A DNA stretch of 64,000 bases from Alphaproteobacteria bacterium. GTDB lineage: Bacteria > Pseudomonadota > Alphaproteobacteria > Rhizobiales > BM303. Below, piece by piece: positions 8,456 to 16,560 of this stretch (positions are counted from its first letter, which is position 1; every line of letters begins with the position of its first letter). The stretch lies in the NCBI GenBank assembly GCA_024275895.1, contig JAJRYE010000025.1:1-64000 (forward strand). The letters run 5' to 3'. The position numbers were made by a program, and so were the translations under genes. Below the pieces are notes generated by a model, which was not told the origin of the DNA, ran no database searches, and saw nothing but the letters and a program-made list of their open reading frames with translations.

Positions 8456-9423
8456 AAGATTTTTTCTTGTCGCTGAAAACCATGCTCGGCGCCGCGCCGC
8501 ACCGCTATGAACGCGAGGACTATACGCCCGAAGCCAGGGCGCTGCACAAGAGCCACAAATCCAATTCCAAGGAGCGCGTGGCCTCGATTTATTCCGAGCT
8601 GGACGGAAAAAAGGCCAGCTTTGCAGTGCGCAAATACCGCTGGCCGTCGATTATCATCATCAATCTGCTGTTTGTCGTCTCGTATCATTTTGATGTCCAG
8701 CTTGTCGAAGGGGCGCTGACCGCGTCGCGGTTTGTCGGCTTTCATATGGCGGATCTCAATTCGGCACTGCAGGTGATGCTGGCTTTCAAGCAAATCCTGA
8801 TCAATCTGGTGATTGGCACGGCGACGGTGTTTCTCCTGTGGTGGCTGGTGGGCGGACGGGCATTTTGCGCCTGGGTGTGCCCTTACCATCTGGTATCGGA
8901 ACTGGCGGAAATGCTGCATCTGAAACTGGTGGATAAACGCCTCATCCGGGACCATCCCCTGCACCGGGGCGTCAGAAGCGTGCTTTATGTCGTCTTTATT
9001 ATCCTGGCGCTGGTGACCGGCTATACGGTTTTCGAGACCATCAATCCGGTCGGTATCGTGAGCCGGGCGCTGATTTACGGCGTTAGCCTCGGGCTTGTCT
9101 GGGTGGTGTTATTGCTGCTTGTCGAGATTTTTTACAGCCGTCGCTTCTGGTGCCGCTATATGTGCCCGATCGGCATAACCTACGGTTTTGTCGGCTCAAT
9201 CTCGCCGCTGACCATTCATTACAATCTCAATTTATGTCTGCATGAGGGTGAATGCCGCGCGGTGTGTCTGGTACCGCATGTGCTGGACATGACGGTCAAA
9301 AACCGCGCCCATAAGGAATTCCTTGATATCGGCGCGGATTGCACGCGCTGCGGAATGTGTCTTGAAGCGTGCCCCACAGGGGCGTTAAGCTTCCGCGTCA
9401 AGGGGCTGGACAAGCTTCTGTAA
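8452..9423 (+). CDS. nosH: NosH, membrane polyferredoxin (NapH-like quinol dehydrogenase)
   Basis: The start is the ATG overlapping the nosG stop (ATGA), giving 323 residues; an upstream in-frame start at 8440 is less likely. About four to five membrane segments carry two CxxxCP motifs (CAWVCPYH and CRYMCPIG). The C-terminus has two ferredoxin-like cysteine sets, CLHEGECRAVC and CTRCGMCLEACP. The family passes electrons from quinol to its NosG/NapG partner. With two cytochromes also present, this operon may have two electron inputs to NosZ. Confidence 0.92.
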   Translation: MKDFFLSLKTMLGAAPHRYEREDYTPEARALHKSHKSNSKERVASIYSELDGKKASFAVRKYRWPSIIIINLLFVVSYHFDVQLVEGALTASRFVGFHMADLNSALQVMLAFKQILINLVIGTATVFLLWWLVGGRAFCAWVCPYHLVSELAEMLHLKLVDKRLIRDHPLHRGVRSVLYVVFIILALVTGYTVFETINPVGIVSRALIYGVSLGLVWVVLLLLVEIFYSRRFWCRYMCPIGITYGFVGSISPLTIHYNLNLCLHEGECRAVCLVPHVLDMTVKNRAHKEFLDIGADCTRCGMCLEACPTGALSFRVKGLDKLL

Positions 9424-9443
9424 CGCCCCGCAAGGAACCCTGC

Positions 9444-10322
9444 ATGGCGGAGAATAAAGGAAATAAAATGATCCGTCTCGATCATCTTACAAAATCATTC
9501 CGGCGCACCCGCGTTCTGGATGATCTGACGCTTGAAATCGCCGGCGGCGACCGGGTGGCGCTGATTGGCTCGAACGGCGCCGGCAAGACGACCCTGATCC
9601 GCTGCATTTTGGGTCAGTACGGCCATGAGGGGCGCCTGAGCATTGATGGCAAGGACCCGCGCAAGGCACGCGGCGAGGTTCTGGGGCGCATCGGTTTTGT
9701 GCCGCAATTGCCGCCGCCGCTGAAAATGCCGGTTGGGGAGCTTATACGTTTCGCCGCCCATATCTGCAAAAGCCCGGCTTCGCGGATGGAGGATATCGGC
9801 ATAAGGCTGGGGCTTGATTTTGACGAAATCCGCCGCCGCCCGTTTGTCAAGCTGTCGGGCGGCATGAAGCAGAAAATCCTCATCAGTATCGCCATGGGGC
9901 GCGATACGGGGCTGCTTATTCTCGATGAGCCCACCGCCAATCTTGACCCGGCGGCACGGCAGATATTGTTTGAGCTGTTGTCCGAGCGCATTGACCAGTC
10001 GATGATTATTTCCTCGCACCGGCTTGAAGAGGTCTCCGGGCTGGTCAACCGGGTGATTGAGATGGACCGGGGCAAGGTGGTGCTGGATGATCATGTCGAA
10101 GATGCCGTCAATATTGCGGCGCGGCAGCTTTGCACGGTGCGGATCGGCAGGCTGGAGCCGGCTTTCGCCAAAGCGGTTGAGGAATGGGGCTTTCGCTCAT
10201 CGGCCGGAGGGCTGGAATGGTCCGGTGAGGTGGCCGGGCCCGACAGGCTGCAATTCCTCGGCATGCTCTCGCGCTATGCCGGGATTTTAAGCGCGCTTGA
10301 CTTGCGCGAAGGGCCGCGATGA
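9444..10322 (+). CDS. nosF: NosF, ABC transporter ATPase for NosZ maturation
   Basis: Cytoplasmic ATPase that pairs with NosY, thought to export a sulfur species for CuZ assembly. Walker A is GSNGAGKTT (about residues 42-50), the signature is KLSGGMKQK and Walker B is LLILDEPTANLDP. Two starts have good ribosome sites: ATG 9444 (292 residues) and ATG 9468 (284 residues); AAGGA lies before each. The gene overlaps nosL by four bases. Confidence 0.9.
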   Translation: MAENKGNKMIRLDHLTKSFRRTRVLDDLTLEIAGGDRVALIGSNGAGKTTLIRCILGQYGHEGRLSIDGKDPRKARGEVLGRIGFVPQLPPPLKMPVGELIRFAAHICKSPASRMEDIGIRLGLDFDEIRRRPFVKLSGGMKQKILISIAMGRDTGLLILDEPTANLDPAARQILFELLSERIDQSMIISSHRLEEVSGLVNRVIEMDRGKVVLDDHVEDAVNIAARQLCTVRIGRLEPAFAKAVEEWGFRSSAGGLEWSGEVAGPDRLQFLGMLSRYAGILSALDLREGPR

Positions 10323-10831
10323 TGAGGTCCGCGCTGTTGCGGCTAACCGCATTGCTTGCGCTTGGCTTTGCGCTTGGCGGCTGCTGGGGACCAAAAACCG
10401 GGCCCGAAGACATCCGCTATGACCGCGAGGCCTGCGAGATTTGCCGCATGATTATTTCTGATCCGCGCTTTGCGGCCGAAGTGCGGGGCGGGCCAAAGCA
10501 TAAACTTCACAAATTTGACGATATCGGCGATGCGATCCACTGGCTGGAGGCGCAATCATGGAGAAATGACCCGGAGGTTGAAATCTGGGTGATGTCGATG
10601 AAGGACGGCAAGACCTGGCTGGATGCGCGCAAGGCCTGGTATCTGCCGGGGCAAATTTCACCGATGGATTATAATTTTGGTGCGCTGAAGACAAAGCAGG
10701 ACAAGGTCCTGAGTTGGACACAGATGAAAAAAGCGGTTATTGAGCATGGCCTGTCCTCGCGTTGCGCCCGCCCGGATTTGCACAGCGGCGGTGATCTGGA
10801 ACACAAATACAACAGCACGGATGAGAAATAA
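10319..10831 (+). CDS. nosL: NosL, copper-binding lipoprotein
   Basis: A 170-residue lipoprotein that delivers Cu(I) to NosZ. The lipobox is LGGC with lipidated C22. The metal site is C39-EI-C42-R-M44, the conserved CxxC-x-M pattern of NosL. Its ATG overlaps the nosF stop (ATGA). The last 30 residues (from LSSRCARPDL onward) extend past the usual core and include an additional Cys and His residues that might contribute to copper binding. Confidence 0.93.
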   Translation: MMRSALLRLTALLALGFALGGCWGPKTGPEDIRYDREACEICRMIISDPRFAAEVRGGPKHKLHKFDDIGDAIHWLEAQSWRNDPEVEIWVMSMKDGKTWLDARKAWYLPGQISPMDYNFGALKTKQDKVLSWTQMKKAVIEHGLSSRCARPDLHSGGDLEHKYNSTDEK

Positions 10832-10834
10832 AAA

Positions 10835-11659
10835 ATGAAGGCTTTTCTTCTTACCGCGCGGCTTGATATGGCCGAATCGTTCCGGGCCAAATGGTTTGTC
10901 GTCTATTCGCTCGTCTTTGGCGGCATCGTTGTGGCGCTGTTTTTGTTCGGCCTTTCGGAATCGCGCATCATGGGCTTTACCGGGCTTACAAGGCTGCTGG
11001 TGACCTATATTCAGCTTTCCATGGCGATTTTGCCGGTATTTGTCCTGATCAGCACAGTGCGCTCCATGGCGGGCGATCGCGAGGCGGGGGTTTATGAATA
11101 TATGCTCTCGCTGCCGGTGCCGCTCTGGGCGTGGTACTGGGGGCGTTTTGCCGGGCGTTTCGCGGTTGTGTTCCTGCCTGTTTTTCTCGCCATGGCGGCG
11201 GCCATGATCTGGGGCGGCTTGCGCGGCGCTGATTTGCCCTACGCGCATTTCTTCTGGTATTCGGCCCTTCTGGTGTCGCTGGCCTTTTGCTTTCTCGGCA
11301 TGGGATTCCTGATTTCCTCCCTGACCCGTTCACCCGATGTCGCCCAGAGCGCCGCTTTTTTTATCTGGCTGGTTCTACTGATGTTTCTTGATCTTGTTTT
11401 GCTCGGCGTCATCATTCAGGAACAGGCCCCGCCGGAAGTGGTTATGGCAATCGCGCTGGCCAATCCGATGCAGGTCTTCCGGGCGGCGGCGATGATGCTG
11501 TTTGATCCCCAGCTCATCCTGCTGGGGCCTTCGGCTTATCTGATCCTCGATAATTTCGGCAGTGCGGGCTTTATGGCCTATGCGCTGATCTATCCGGCGG
11601 GGCTGGGGCTGGTTCTGGCCTGGCTGGGTTTTCGGGTATTTTGCAAAAGCGATCTTTAG
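10835..11659 (+). CDS. nosY: NosY, ABC transporter permease for NosZ maturation
   Basis: A 274-residue permease with six hydrophobic segments, starting three bases after the nosL stop. It forms the membrane partner of NosF. The conserved region after TM2 (RSMAGDREAGVYEYMLSLPV) is typical of the NosY/ABC-2 family. It is the last nos gene. The next gene, trmJ, follows after 13 bases without a visible terminator, so read-through is possible. Confidence 0.92.
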   Translation: MKAFLLTARLDMAESFRAKWFVVYSLVFGGIVVALFLFGLSESRIMGFTGLTRLLVTYIQLSMAILPVFVLISTVRSMAGDREAGVYEYMLSLPVPLWAWYWGRFAGRFAVVFLPVFLAMAAAMIWGGLRGADLPYAHFFWYSALLVSLAFCFLGMGFLISSLTRSPDVAQSAAFFIWLVLLMFLDLVLLGVIIQEQAPPEVVMAIALANPMQVFRAAAMMLFDPQLILLGPSAYLILDNFGSAGFMAYALIYPAGLGLVLAWLGFRVFCKSDL

Positions 11660-11672
11660 GCGGGGGGCAATT

Positions 11673-12470
11673 ATGCCGGGAACGGATCATATCGACCTTG
11701 AAGAGGCGGGGCGGCCGAGTATTATCCTTGTGCGCTCGCAACTGGGGCAGAATATCGGCACAGCGGCGCGGGCAATGGCCAATTTCGGACTTGACGAGCT
11801 GCGTCTTGTCGCGCCGCGCGACGGCTGGCCGAGTGAATACGCCAACAAGGCGGCATCGGGGGCTGATCATGTGATCGGGGAGGCGAGGGTCTATGAGCGG
11901 GCCGAAGCGGCCGTGGCCGACCTCAACTTTGTCATGGCGACCACGGCGCGGCCGCGCGATATGGCGGTCCGAGTTTTTACACCGGAAGAGGCGGCCAGGG
12001 AAATGCACGAGCGTGTCCGGCGGGGCGAGAAAACCGGGATTTTGTTCGGCCCGGAGCGCTCGGGGCTGGAAAATGACGAGATCGCGCTTGCCGATGCGAT
12101 TGTCATGGCGCCGGTGAACCCGGACTTTGCCTCGCTTAATCTGGCGCAGGCGGTTTTGATGTTTGCCTATGAGTGGTACAAGCCTCTTGCCTCTTCGCTG
12201 GGGGACGGGCGCCGGATCGGCAAGCCGGGGGCAACCGGGCTCAATATGCGCAAATCGCGCCCCGGCACCAAGGAAGAGCTGATCGGTTTTTTTGAACATC
12301 TGGAAGCCGAGCTTGATGAGGCGGGCTTTTTGCGTCCGGTGGAAAAACGCCCCACCATGGTGCGCAATATCCGCAATCTGTTCCAGCGCGCCGAACTTAC
12401 GGAACAGGAGGTGCGCACCTTGCGCGGGATTATCGCCTCGCTGGTGCGCCAGCACAAGCGGATGGGCTGA
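11673..12470 (+). CDS. trmJ: tRNA (cytidine/uridine-2'-O-)-methyltransferase TrmJ family
   Basis: A 265-residue SPOUT-class methyltransferase that probably 2'-O-methylates position 32 of tRNA using S-adenosylmethionine. It starts with the family's IILVRSQLGQNIGTAARAM segment. The knot region includes GILFGPERSGLENDEI and VNPDFASLNLAQAV. The helical C-terminal part (FEHLEAELDEAGF onward) is characteristic of TrmJ rather than TrmL. It is followed six bases later by murI. Confidence 0.88.
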   Translation: MPGTDHIDLEEAGRPSIILVRSQLGQNIGTAARAMANFGLDELRLVAPRDGWPSEYANKAASGADHVIGEARVYERAEAAVADLNFVMATTARPRDMAVRVFTPEEAAREMHERVRRGEKTGILFGPERSGLENDEIALADAIVMAPVNPDFASLNLAQAVLMFAYEWYKPLASSLGDGRRIGKPGATGLNMRKSRPGTKEELIGFFEHLEAELDEAGFLRPVEKRPTMVRNIRNLFQRAELTEQEVRTLRGIIASLVRQHKRMG

Positions 12471-12476
12471 GCTTTC

Positions 12477-13319
12477 ATGCGCATTCTGGTATTTGATTCG
12501 GGGCTTGGCGGTTTAAGTGTGTTTGCGCCGGTGCGCGCTCTGCTGCCGCAGGCGCAGCTGATCTATGCGGCGGATAATGCCGGGTTCCCCTATGGCCGCT
12601 GGCGCGAAGATGAGCTGGCGGGGCGGATTGTCGATCTCATGGCGGCGCTGATTGAGGAGGCAAAGCCCGATATCGTGGTGATCGCCTGCAATACCGCCTC
12701 GACCCTTGTGCTCAAACGCTTGCGCAATACCTATCCTGTCCCCTTTATCGGCACGGTTCCGGCCATCAAGGTGGCGGCAAAGAGCAGCCGCAGCCGCATG
12801 TTCTCGGTTCTGGCAACGCCCGGCACCGTAGCGCGGGTTTACACCAAAGAACTCGTGGCGCGCTTTGCGCCCGATTGCCGGGTAAAACTGCTGGGGGTGC
12901 GCGGGCTTGCCGGGCTGGCGGAGGCCCGATTGCGCGGGGTTGAGATCGGGCGCGATCATCTGGCTAAACTTATCGCGCCTGCCTTTGATGAAGCGGCGGG
13001 GGGGCGCACGGATACGGTTGTGCTGGCCTGCACCCACTATCCGCTTCTCATGGCGGAGCTTGAAAACGCCGCGCCGTGGCCGGTGAATTTTATTGATCCG
13101 GCAGCAGCGATCGCGCAGCAGGTGGCAAAGGTGGCGGCAGCCATCAGCCGTGATGTTGAGGGTGATGCCAAACCTGAAGAATCGCGGATCATTTTTACTT
13201 CCGGGATTGGCGAGAACGCAGCATTGGCAAATAAGCTCAAGGCGCATGGATTTGCGCTCCCGCCGCAAATTCTGCCCGGCTGGGTACGGGGCCGGGCCCA
13301 TGACGGCATATCGGGTTGA
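12477..13319 (+). CDS. murI: Glutamate racemase
   Basis: Makes D-glutamate for peptidoglycan. The 280-residue protein has the two catalytic cysteines in their family motifs: C71 in IACNTAST and C184 in LACTHYPLL. The N-terminal FDSGLGGLSV and the YAADNAGFPYG loop are also conserved. It lies six bases after trmJ and upstream of rpsD, an order common in alphaproteobacteria. Confidence 0.95.
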   Translation: MRILVFDSGLGGLSVFAPVRALLPQAQLIYAADNAGFPYGRWREDELAGRIVDLMAALIEEAKPDIVVIACNTASTLVLKRLRNTYPVPFIGTVPAIKVAAKSSRSRMFSVLATPGTVARVYTKELVARFAPDCRVKLLGVRGLAGLAEARLRGVEIGRDHLAKLIAPAFDEAAGGRTDTVVLACTHYPLLMAELENAAPWPVNFIDPAAAIAQQVAKVAAAISRDVEGDAKPEESRIIFTSGIGENAALANKLKAHGFALPPQILPGWVRGRAHDGISG

Positions 13320-13342
13320 CTTGCGCGGGGCGGAGAGATAAA
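13316..13342 (+). promoter_or_regulatory. Candidate rpsD promoter
   Basis: TTGACT at 13316-13321, overlapping the murI stop, and GATAAA at 13337-13342 resemble -35 and -10 boxes with a slightly short 15-base spacer. The remaining gap to rpsD, about 160 bases, would be a leader. No other gene was recognised between murI and rpsD. Confidence 0.35.
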
Positions 13343-13503
13343 AGCCTCCATACCTTGCGTCCTTGCGTCGCCGGGTTTTTGTGCGTGCCTGTGGTTTTTT
13401 TGAGATGGTTCAGGAAAACCTGTCGGTCTGTCGTGAGGCGGATTCCAGGAGGGCCCGCTTTTTACAGGTGGAGTTTTTCCGCCGTAATGAAAGCTATTTG
13501 AAT

Positions 13504-14121
13504 ATGACAAAGCGCATTCAAGCGAAATATAAAATTAATCGCCGTCTGGGCGAAAATATCTGGGGCCGGCCCAAAAGCCCGGTTAACCGGCGCGATTACG
13601 GTCCCGGTCAGCACGGCCAGCGCCGCCGCGGTAAACTTTCCGACTTTGGCATTCAGCTCCATGCCAAGCAGAAGCTGAAGGGGTATTACGGCAATATCAC
13701 CGAAAAGCAGTTCCGGCGGATTTACAAGGAAGCCTCGCGTCTGCGCGGCGATACGGGCGAGAATCTGGTCGGGCTGCTGGAGCGGCGTCTTGATGCAGTT
13801 GTGTACCGCGCCAAATTCGTGCCGACGGTGTTTTCGGCCCGCCAGTTCATCAACCATGGCCATGTGAAGGTCAATGGCCGCCGGGTCAATATCGGCAGCT
13901 ACCGGCTTAAGGTCGGCGATGTGGTGGAAATCCGCGAGAAATCCCGTGATATGGGGCTGGTTCTGGAAGCGGTTCAGAGCTCCGAGCGCGATGTCGCCGA
14001 TTATCTCGATGTGGATCACAACAAGATGACCGCCAAACTGACCTCGATTCCTGGTCTTGGCGATGTGCCCTATCCGGTGAAGATGGAGCCGAATCTGGTG
14101 GTGGAGTATTACTCGCGTTAA
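13504..14121 (+). CDS. rpsD: 30S ribosomal protein S4
   Basis: A 205-residue primary rRNA-binding protein of the small subunit. The start is ATG 13504 ([21 protein letters not shown]); a longer in-frame reading from 13363 adds sequence not found in S4. The S4 RNA-binding domain is visible as [15 protein letters not shown], then [16 protein letters not shown]. The N-terminus lacks the four zinc-binding cysteines, so it is the zinc-free form. It is followed by an intrinsic terminator. Confidence 0.97.
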   Translation: MTKRIQAKYKINRRLGENIWGRPKSPVNRRDYGPGQHGQRRRGKLSDFGIQLHAKQKLKGYYGNITEKQFRRIYKEASRLRGDTGENLVGLLERRLDAVVYRAKFVPTVFSARQFINHGHVKVNGRRVNIGSYRLKVGDVVEIREKSRDMGLVLEAVQSSERDVADYLDVDHNKMTAKLTSIPGLGDVPYPVKMEPNLVVEYYSR

Positions 14122-14148
14122 TTCGCGCCAGATATTGAAAAATACGGG

Positions 14149-14175
14149 AAGGCCGTGCATTGCGCGGCCTTTTTC
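14149..14175 (+). terminator. Intrinsic terminator after rpsD
   Basis: AAGGCCG (14149-14155) pairs perfectly with CGGCCTT (14165-14171) around a 9-base loop, followed by a short T-run. It lies 28 bases after the rpsD stop. The reverse orientation has no T-run. Confidence 0.8.
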
Positions 14176-14194
14176 ACGGTCGGCGCCTGATTTT

Positions 14195-15148
14195 TTAAAA
14201 ACTCATGGGCAACCGGCCGGTGGTCAGGATGAAGAGCAAAACCGAAATGGTGCCAAGAGAAATCAGGGTGTTGAATAAAATCGCGCTTGAGGTTCCATCG
14301 AGATAAGAATCGTAATGCGAGGCCATGACAAAGACATTGGCGGCGGTGGGCAGGGCGGCCATCAATACGGCGACCTGTATCCAGGTTTGTGAAAACCCGC
14401 CCATGATGAGCAGGGTGATCAACACAATAACCGGATGCAGGATCAGCTTGGCGGCGGTGACGAAGGGTAAATCCCAGCCGATGTGCCTGAACGGTTGCAG
14501 CGCGACGGTAACCCCGAGAGCAAAAAGGGCGCAGGCGGGAGCGGCATTTCCCATGTATCGCAGCATGTTGTCGATAGCCGGCGGCGGGGCGTATTGATAC
14601 CAGGAGGCGATGAATCCAAGCCCGGTGGCGAGAATGAAGGGGTTCAGCAACACATTGACAACAATCCGTTTCAGGGTTGAGGGCCATCCGCCCCTGACAT
14701 GGCCGCCGATGGCCTGAAGCAGAGGGACAATGATGAATTGAAGTAGGCTGTCAAAACACAGGATCAGCGTAGCGGGGATCACGGCCTCTTCGCCAAAAAC
14801 TGCCAGCATCAATGGAATGCCCATATAGCCGACATTGCCATAGCTGGCGGCAGAGGCCTGCATGGCAGCGCGGGAGACGCCGGCGCGGCCAAAGGTTGTG
14901 GCGGCGATGAAGACGATCAGAAAAACGGTGTAGGTGGAGAGGGTTGTGCCCAGGATATAGGGCCAGTTTACGAGATTTTCGAAAGGAGATTTGGCGATCA
15001 GGCGGAACAACATCGGTGGCAGGGCGATATAGACAATAAAAAAATTGAGCCATGCCAGTCCGGTTTTCTTGATGGGCATCAGCTTGCCGGAGAAAAACCC
15101 GATAAAAATCAGGCCGAAAAACGGTAATGCAAGATTGATGATGGTCAA
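14195..15148 (-). CDS. AEC-family (auxin efflux carrier) permease
   Basis: Inner-membrane transporter with about ten hydrophobic segments; substrates in this family include organic and amino acids. The TTG at 15148 (reading TIINLALPFFGLIF) places the first membrane segment at the N-terminus as the family expects and gives 317 residues. The frame stays open to 15268, but the extra 40 residues are polar and would crowd the divergent hspQ start. Motifs SYGNVGYMGIPL and AALPTAANVFVMA are typical. The substrate cannot be told from sequence. Confidence 0.85.
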   Translation of the reverse strand: MTIINLALPFFGLIFIGFFSGKLMPIKKTGLAWLNFFIVYIALPPMLFRLIAKSPFENLVNWPYILGTTLSTYTVFLIVFIAATTFGRAGVSRAAMQASAASYGNVGYMGIPLMLAVFGEEAVIPATLILCFDSLLQFIIVPLLQAIGGHVRGGWPSTLKRIVVNVLLNPFILATGLGFIASWYQYAPPPAIDNMLRYMGNAAPACALFALGVTVALQPFRHIGWDLPFVTAAKLILHPVIVLITLLIMGGFSQTWIQVAVLMAALPTAANVFVMASHYDSYLDGTSSAILFNTLISLGTISVLLFILTTGRLPMSF

Positions 15149-15286
15149 GATGCGCCCCGCCGCTCCCGGTGTTTTTTCCCCGGCGTCAAGTTGAACCGAT
15201 TTGGTGCGGATTGGCAACCATTTGCTGTTTTGCCGCCGCGGTAAAAATGCTATATCAGGAGTTAGCAAGGGTGAGGTGGATTTGAG

Positions 15287-15631
15287 ATGGGAAAAGCAAA
15301 GCCTTCAGGCCAGATAGCCAAGTTCGGGATCGGCCAGGTGGTCCGGCACCGTTTTTATCCGTTTCGCGGCGTGATTTTTGATGTTGATCCGCGTTTTGAC
15401 AACTCCGAAGACTGGTGGCAGTCGATCCCCGAGGATATCCGGCCCAAAAAGGACCAGCCCTATTACCATCTTCTGGCCGAAAATGAAGAGACGGACTATA
15501 TCGCCTATGTCTCGGAACAAAACCTGATTTCGGATATGTCCGGTGAACCGGTCCGTCATCCTCAGGTTGAGGAGATGTTCAGCGGACTTAAAGACGGTTT
15601 TTACGCCGCCCGTGAGCAAAAACCCAATTAA
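15287..15631 (+). CDS. hspQ: Heat shock protein HspQ (YccV family)
   Basis: A 114-residue protein with the complete HspQ/hemimethylated-DNA-binding (YccV) domain: FGIGQVVRHRFYPFRGVIFD, PYYHLLAENEE and YVSEQNL. In enterobacteria HspQ is an adaptor for Lon protease and was first described as affecting DnaA stability. It is divergent from the AEC permease and is followed by a palindromic element. Confidence 0.93.
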   Translation: MGKAKPSGQIAKFGIGQVVRHRFYPFRGVIFDVDPRFDNSEDWWQSIPEDIRPKKDQPYYHLLAENEETDYIAYVSEQNLISDMSGEPVRHPQVEEMFSGLKDGFYAAREQKPN

Positions 15632-15738
15632 AACCTGTCGTGTTTTATTTATTTCGGCACCAGCCCGCTCCCCTTTCCTGCCGCCCACAGGATAACAATG
15701 GCACGGGTGGCCGGGCGAGGGGGCGGGCCGGCGCCAAT

Positions 15739-15779
15739 CAGAGTCTTTCCGGTTTTGATTGAATCAAAACATGGCTCTG
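15739..15779. repeat. Intergenic palindromic element, copy 1
   Basis: A perfect 9-bp inverted repeat, GTTTTGATT-g-AATCAAAAC (15752-15770), sits inside an outer CAGAG/CTCTG pair and is followed by ACTTTTTGTTT. A second copy with the same left arm (CTTTCCGGTTTTGATT) is at 55716-55757. Similar dispersed palindromes are known in alphaproteobacterial intergenic regions. Here it could also end transcription of hspQ. Confidence 0.6.
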
Positions 15780-15846
15780 ACTTTTTGTTTCTGCCGCACA
15801 TTTTGCCGGAAAACCGGTTCCTGCTTTGCCGCAAGGGTCCCGGCGG

Positions 15847-16389
15847 CTACTTTTTGATTGCAACCTTGCTTTTATAGGTTTTGGTAAAGCCGCCCAGGGG
15901 CACGGAGACATTGATCTTCTGGCGTTTATAGTTAATAAAAATGAGGTTGAGCTCTTTGCCCTTTTTCATTTCCTTGATGAGTTCCGCGCTTTTTTCGATC
16001 TGGGAATGACAACCGTCACGCAGGCAGACGGAAAAATTGCCTTTTATCGGCTCGTTCTTGTCAATTTTAAGCGTGTAGCCGGATTGCAACTGTGAGCCCA
16101 GGGGAAGCACGATCAGCACAATATCGGTTTTTGCCTTTTCCCGGCTGAGAACGGCAACGCCGGCAAGGCGCTGTTTGTTCGGTTTGGTGACAATGATGTT
16201 GACAGCGGTAATGCAATCGGTGCCTTCCTTGGTTTTGCGGCAATTCTTGACCCAGCTGCTGGCATCGGCGTTTTTTGCCTGGGCCCTGGCGGGGGTGGAG
16301 GCGGCTGTGGCCATCGCCATGGAGCTTATTGCCAGGCTCAGGCCAAGGGCGGCGGCGGTGAATCTCGGGAATTTGGCTCTCTTGATCAT
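15847..16389 (-). CDS. IalB-like (invasion-associated locus B) periplasmic protein
   Basis: A 180-residue secreted protein starting at ATG 16389, with a signal peptide (AAALGLSLAISSMAMATAAS). The segments SSWVKNCRKTK, DCITAVNIIV, VLIVLPLGSQLQSGY and FSVCLRDGC match the IalB family, common in alphaproteobacteria. The paired cysteines probably form disulfides. The name comes from Bartonella; the role in free-living bacteria is not established. It converges on hspQ. Confidence 0.8.
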   Translation of the reverse strand: MIKRAKFPRFTAAALGLSLAISSMAMATAASTPARAQAKNADASSWVKNCRKTKEGTDCITAVNIIVTKPNKQRLAGVAVLSREKAKTDIVLIVLPLGSQLQSGYTLKIDKNEPIKGNFSVCLRDGCHSQIEKSAELIKEMKKGKELNLIFINYKRQKINVSVPLGGFTKTYKSKVAIKK

Positions 16390-16560
16390 CGGAGGTTTCC
16401 TTTTTTTTCTGATAAATATCAAAATTATAAACGGGTCTGCTGAGCCCAGCCCCCAGTTTAAAAAACTGTGTGGCGCGAAAATGCGGCATACGCAAGGCAT
16501 ATTTTGTCCCGGGGTGAAAGAATTTCGAGGCGATATGTACAAATTGCAGTATAAAAAACT

